Shown: piece by piece, positions 62,206-64,000 of the stretch
Position numbering within the stretch: position 1 is the stretch's first letter
Layout: the number at the start of each line of letters is the position of its first letter
Source: Hyphomicrobiales bacterium
GTDB lineage: Bacteria > Pseudomonadota > Alphaproteobacteria > Rhizobiales > Xanthobacteraceae
Direction of reading: 5' to 3'
Assembly (NCBI GenBank): GCA_016713235.1
Contig: JADJPN010000004.1
Coordinates: 248,001-312,000, forward strand
Length of the DNA stretch: 64,000 nt
The notes under the pieces: model-generated
The model's database searches: none
Seen by the model: only the letters and a program-made list of their open reading frames with translations
What the model was told of the DNA's origin: nothing
Program-made: the position numbers and the translations under genes

Positions 62206-62418
62206 TCAGCCGCTCCGGCCCGCGATCTGGTTCCGGAGGAAGGCAGTCAGCGCCCCGAAGGCCGCGCCAACGAGAGCGCCGCCAAGCAGCCGCCCGGAGG
62301 CGTAGGAATAGCCCTGCGCCAGCAGCCCCTGATTGATGATCTGCACGGCATGGTAGATGGCGCCGATCACGGCCCCTAGTCCTGCCCATTGTTTGACCGG
62401 CCAGACGTCCCCGAACAT
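62206..62418 (-). CDS. Small membrane protein of unknown function
   Basis: ATG 62418, with GAGGAAAG upstream, starts a 70-residue protein with two hydrophobic segments: QWAGLGAVIGAIYHAVQII and SGRLLGGALVGAAFGALTAF, the second with a glycine zipper-like GxxxG pattern. It ends NQIAGRSG. No family is recognised. It is upstream of rpsU on the same strand with 111 bases between. Confidence 0.65.
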   Translation of the reverse strand: MFGDVWPVKQWAGLGAVIGAIYHAVQIINQGLLAQGYSYASGRLLGGALVGAAFGALTAFLRNQIAGRSG

Positions 62419-62488
62419 TGCTTTCCTCGCTGCTGCTCGCCCGAACCTAGCAGGGGTGCCGCATAGCGCCATTTTATTGTTGCCCCAA

Positions 62489-62506
62489 CCCCGGATGAAT
62501 CCGGGG
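62489..62506. repeat. Short palindromic element CCCCGGAT/ATCCGGGG
   Basis: CCCCGGAT (62489-62496) and ATCCGGGG (62499-62506) are perfect arms with GA between. The wording matches a short intergenic palindrome frequent in Bradyrhizobium-like genomes. It lies between divergent genes. Confidence 0.55.
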
Positions 62507-62563
62507 CCGGCTGTGGCAATTGCGCGATGACGGCCCGGCGCGGGTTTGCTATTCGCCCGCTCT

Positions 62564-63727
62564 ATGAAAATCACCCGCATCACCGACATCGTCGTTCCGA
62601 TTTCATCCTCGATCCGCAACGCCTTCATCGATTTCTCGACCATGACCGCGAGCGTGGTCGCGATCGAGACGGACGCGAAGGTCGATGGCAAGCTGGTCGT
62701 GGGCTTCGGCTTTAATTCGAACGGCCGCTACGCGCCGCAGGGACTCTTGCGGGAGCGTTTCATTCCGCGGCTGCGCGACGCCAAGGACATCGAGGACGAA
62801 CGCGGCTTCATCGACCCGGCGAAGGCGTGGGCCGCGATGATGCAGAACGAAAAACCCGGAGGACATGGCGAGCGCAGCGTGGCCGTGGGTGTGCTCGACA
62901 TGGCGCTGTGGGATGCGGTTTCGAAGGCCGAAGGCGTGCCGCTCTGGAAGCTGCTCGCGGATCGCTACAACGGCGGCAAGGCGGATGAGACCGCATGGGT
63001 CTATGCCGCGGGCGGCTACTACTATCCGGGCGAAGAACTGAAATCGCTCGCCGACGAGATGAAGCGCTATCTCGATCTTGGCTATTCGACCGTGAAGATG
63101 AAGATCGGCGGCGTGCCGCTGAAAGAAGACATGGCGCGCATCGAGGCTGCGCTCAAAGTCGTCGGCGGCGACGGCTCGAAGCTCTGCGTCGATGTGAACG
63201 GCCGCTTCGACCTGCAAACCGCGCTTGATTACGCAAAGGCGATGCAGCCCTTGAACCTGCGCTGGTACGAGGAGCCGGTCGATCCGCTCGACTATCTCTT
63301 GCACGCGGCGCTTGCCACCGAATATGCGGGACCGATCGCGACCGGCGAAAACCTGTTCTCGATGCAGGATGCGCGCAATCTCATCCGCCACGGCGGGTTG
63401 CGCGCCGACCGCGATATCCTCCAGATGGATCCGGCGCTTTCCTATGGGCTGGTCGAATACCTGCGCACGCTTGCGATGCTAAAACAGCACGGCTGGTCGT
63501 CGCGCCGTTGCGTGCCGCATGGCGGGCACCAGTTCGCGCTGAACATCGCGACCGGCCTCGGTCTCGGCGGCAACGAATCTTATCCGCAGGTGTTCGCGCC
63601 GTTCGGCGGCTTTGCCGACGACACGCCGGTGAAAGACAGCCGCGTGAAGATGCCGGGCATTCCCGGCATCGGTTTTGAGGCGAAGAATGCGCTTTACGCG
63701 GTGATGAAGCCGATGATCGCGGCGTGA
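62564..63727 (+). CDS. tarD: D-tartrate dehydratase (enolase superfamily)
   Basis: The 387-residue enzyme resembles the characterised Bradyrhizobium D-tartrate dehydratase: ISSSIRNAFIDFSTMTASVV, GFGFNSNGRYAPQGLLRERF, MMQNEKPGGHGERSVAVG, the KMK base motif in TVKMKIGGVPLKEDMARIE, metal ligands at DVNGRFD, EEPVDPLDY and GENLFS, and the CVPHGGHQFALNIATGLGLG histidine segment. It dehydrates D-tartrate to oxaloacetate. The sequence similarity is strong enough for a specific name. ATG 62564 is chosen. It is convergent with purK. Confidence 0.9.
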   Translation: MKITRITDIVVPISSSIRNAFIDFSTMTASVVAIETDAKVDGKLVVGFGFNSNGRYAPQGLLRERFIPRLRDAKDIEDERGFIDPAKAWAAMMQNEKPGGHGERSVAVGVLDMALWDAVSKAEGVPLWKLLADRYNGGKADETAWVYAAGGYYYPGEELKSLADEMKRYLDLGYSTVKMKIGGVPLKEDMARIEAALKVVGGDGSKLCVDVNGRFDLQTALDYAKAMQPLNLRWYEEPVDPLDYLLHAALATEYAGPIATGENLFSMQDARNLIRHGGLRADRDILQMDPALSYGLVEYLRTLAMLKQHGWSSRRCVPHGGHQFALNIATGLGLGGNESYPQVFAPFGGFADDTPVKDSRVKMPGIPGIGFEAKNALYAVMKPMIAA

Positions 63728-63731
63728 CGCG

Positions 63732-64000
63732 TCAGAGCTTAATCCGCGTCACATGTCCCATCTTGCGGCCGGCTTTCGCGGCGCCTTTGCCGTAAAGATG
63801 GACGGACGCGCCGGGCTCTTTCGAGAATTTCTCCCAGCCGAGCACCTCGTCGCCGACCAGATTCGTCATGACCGCCGATTTGCCGATTCGCTTTGCGCTG
63901 TTCAGCGGCCAGCCGGCAACGGCGCGGATGTGTTGCTCGAACTGGCTCGCGGTCGCGCCGTCGATGGTCCAGTGGCCGGAATTGTGCACGCGCGGCGCGA
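63732..64000 (-). CDS. purK: N5-carboxyaminoimidazole ribonucleotide synthase, C-terminal part
   Basis: The frame is open to the right edge. Visible are APRVHNSGHWTIDGATASQF, EQHIRAVAGWPL, MTNLVGDEVL and HLYGKGAAKAGRKMGHVTRI, the C-terminal ATP-grasp end of PurK. PurK carboxylates aminoimidazole ribonucleotide with bicarbonate and ATP in purine synthesis. The N-terminal ATP-binding part is outside the window; purE is expected beyond the edge. Confidence 0.93.
   Translation of the reverse strand, partial: APRVHNSGHWTIDGATASQFEQHIRAVAGWPLNSAKRIGKSAVMTNLVGDEVLGWEKFSKEPGASVHLYGKGAAKAGRKMGHVTRIKL

Noticed and set aside
2..64000. CRISPR array, insertion sequences, prophage or defence genes
   Set aside because: No regularly spaced repeats, transposase, integrase, phage structural or restriction/toxin genes were recognised on either strand.

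Overview
The window looks like chromosomal DNA of an alphaproteobacterium of the order Hyphomicrobiales (Rhizobiales), near the Bradyrhizobiaceae/Xanthobacteraceae. This rests on recognisable gene content (CpdR, GapR, DUF1244, DUF1036 next to pyruvate kinase, aa3 oxidase subunit IV next to pntAA, a cysteine-free L36), on Rhizobiales-type intergenic palindromes, and on high GC with dense operons. I see no phage, transposase, integrase or CRISPR array.

Layout. 1-10074: a transport and activation island with the end of an indolepyruvate ferredoxin oxidoreductase, a Crp-type regulator, a large acyl-CoA synthetase, a complete branched-chain-amino-acid-type ABC transporter (LivG, LivH, LivM, binding protein, LivF) and a PaaK-like CoA ligase. 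The set suggests uptake and CoA activation of aryl-acids or aromatic amino acid products. 10182-21060: metallophosphatase, ferrochelatase, SPFH/NfeD pair, KdsD, outer-membrane barrel, MltB transglycosylase, SGNH protein, then gltD/gltB to 25751. 25752-26639 is a long gene-poor stretch with dyads and a hairpin upstream of gltB. 26640-33730: PepSY-like proteins, a heat-shock gene with an RNA thermometer, hydrolase, HisN, MFS transporter, a small RNA gene, hutG and cpdR. 33782-34355: tRNA-Val, a guanidine-II riboswitch and sugE. 34356-40142: leftward accessory operons (membrane protein and hydrolase; GNAT, SRPBCC, VOC, ArsR genes) with clear operator-like palindromes. 40335-54657: rpmJ, TPR, pyk, glycerate kinase, gapR, cell-wall enzymes, a sigma-54 regulator and pepF. 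54654-64000: a possible chimeric join at a 14-G tract, a BKACE enzyme, an ABC1 kinase, pntAA/AB/B, rpsU, D-tartrate dehydratase and the end of purK.

The most informative non-coding finds are a ROSE-type thermometer with a matching RpoH promoter before hsp20 (27994-28127), a two-hairpin guanidine-II riboswitch before sugE preceded by look-alike hairpins (33864-34021), and an mmgR/alpha-r8-like small RNA (about 32196-32291).

A strong caution: at least eight well-conserved genes (livH, the metallophosphatase, the outer-membrane barrel, the SGNH gene, the BKACE gene, aarF, pntB and the hydrolase at 60944) are broken by one-base indels, many in homopolymers. This is more easily explained by sequencing or assembly error than by gene decay, so these genes are annotated across the breaks.
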